A stretch of DNA of 6,254 bases from positions 1-6,254 of the forward strand of contig JAFODX010000124.1 of the NCBI GenBank assembly GCA_017380475.1. The letters are read 5' to 3'. Positions 5,560-6,254 of this stretch are shown piece by piece (position 1 is the stretch's first letter; every line of letters begins with the position of its first letter). Position numbers and translations under genes: made by a program. The notes beneath the pieces are model-generated. The model saw nothing but the letters and a program-made list of their open reading frames with translations, was not told the DNA's origin and did no database searches. The DNA comes from Clostridia bacterium. GTDB lineage: Bacteria; Bacillota; Clostridia; UBA1381.

Positions 5560-6254
5560 GGTGTTTTAGTTGTTTTCTCCGGTAACTGCACCAAAATGAT
5601 TGCAACAAACATCAGAACACATCCCCAGATTTCACGAGCATCGAGTGTTCCGCCCGTTATCTCCCAGCCTAATGCGACAAGGATAACGGTTGAAAGCGTT
5701 GCAAAAACCGATTCAAGGCTCATAAGGATTGATGCCGAGGTCGGGTCGGTGTATTTCTGACCGACAATCTGCAATGTATATGCAACACCGCACGACATTA
5801 TGCCAGAATATGCCAACGCACCTGTACAGTTCATAACTGCCTGTACTGACGGTGGTGTTTCAAAAAACATCCATATAAGGTTTATGATACCGCACACGAA
5901 AAACTGCATACACGCAAGCTTAACGCCGTCAACCTTTGGTGAAACACGGTCGATTACAAGAATATGACCTGCGAAAATGAACGCACACCCGAAAGTCATT
6001 ATGTCGCCTTTGTTTATAGAAAGCGATGAGTCGATACACATCAGGTACAGTCCTGCAACTGCGATAAGAACCGATACAATCAGTACAGGGCGTGGCTTTT
6101 TGCCGAAAAACAGGTTTATTATCGGGATAAGCACCATATAAAGAGCCGTTATAAATCCCGATTTTCCGGGACTTGTATATATCATTCCTGCAGTTTGGAG
6201 AGTTGTTGCAGAACATAACAATATTCCGCACGCAATACCACCCCAGATAAGTGT
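5556..6254 (-). CDS. EamA/DMT-superfamily transporter, C-terminal part (5' end outside window)
   Basis: The frame is open to the window edge: 11 codons (beginning TLIWGGIACGI) precede the TTG at 6221, so that TTG is not a credible start. About 232 residues are visible, against roughly 290-300 for a full ten-helix EamA protein. Around eight hydrophobic segments are seen, including SGFITALYMVLIPIINLFF near residue 32 of the visible part, typical of the end of the first EamA repeat. The second repeat begins with NKGDIMTFGCAFIFAGH. The conserved late motif appears as YTDPTSASILMSLESVFATL, followed by a short GWEITGG turn and a last helix ending VAIILVQLPEK. Family members export amino acids, nucleobase-like compounds or other metabolites; the substrate cannot be predicted here. 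The gene lies in the same direction as potA. No terminator was seen between its stop and the promoter at 5531-5559, so read-through into the RNA is possible. Confidence 0.9.
   Translation of the reverse strand, partial: TLIWGGIACGILLCSATTLQTAGMIYTSPGKSGFITALYMVLIPIINLFFGKKPRPVLIVSVLIAVAGLYLMCIDSSLSINKGDIMTFGCAFIFAGHILVIDRVSPKVDGVKLACMQFFVCGIINLIWMFFETPPSVQAVMNCTGALAYSGIMSCGVAYTLQIVGQKYTDPTSASILMSLESVFATLSTVILVALGWEITGGTLDAREIWGCVLMFVAIILVQLPEKTTKTP

Overview
The window looks like a chromosomal segment of a Gram-positive anaerobe of the class Clostridia, possibly a gut Oscillospiraceae/Ruminococcaceae-type organism. That placement is an inference. It rests on moderate G+C, strong purine-rich Shine-Dalgarno (SD) sites, a textbook sigma-A promoter, the potABC gene order and a PotC-PotD fusion. 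No phage, insertion sequence, CRISPR or tRNA/rRNA signal was seen.

Layout. Positions 2-1204 (+) hold a Gfo/Idh/MocA-family NAD(P)-dependent oxidoreductase that has lost its N-terminus at the window edge. It converges on a polyamine-type ABC transporter operon on the minus strand, and the two share one bidirectional terminator hairpin at 1203-1240. Read 5' to 3' on the minus strand, the operon is potA (ATPase, 5169-4057), potB (permease, 4060-3170) and a potC-potD fusion (second permease plus substrate-binding domain, 3168-1234). The genes overlap or nearly abut, and each downstream SD lies inside the 3' end of the preceding gene, so translation is probably coupled. Upstream, 5556-6254 (-) is the C-terminal part of an EamA/DMT-family membrane transporter cut by the window edge.

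The most interesting part is the 386-base gap between the DMT gene and potA (5170-5555). It starts with a perfect promoter on the minus strand (TTGACA, 17-base spacer, TGC-TATAAT), whose -35 box overlaps the DMT stop codon. A highly structured RNA follows at about 5524-5383, with a closing helix and at least four internal hairpins. I could not match it to a known riboswitch or ncRNA class. A weak terminator-like hairpin competes for the closing-helix strand. An unassigned stretch with a possible second promoter comes next, then a strong intrinsic-terminator-like hairpin just ahead of the potA SD. This could be an attenuated leader controlling polyamine uptake. It could also be a free-standing ncRNA gene placed in front of an independently transcribed pot operon.

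Functionally, PotA, PotB and PotCD together could form a complete importer for spermidine/putrescine or a related cation. The binding domain would be anchored to the membrane through an extra transmembrane helix rather than as a free lipoprotein. Several ligand-contact positions differ from E. coli PotD as I remember it, so the substrate is not certain. The oxidoreductase and the DMT exporter have no evident functional link to polyamine uptake.
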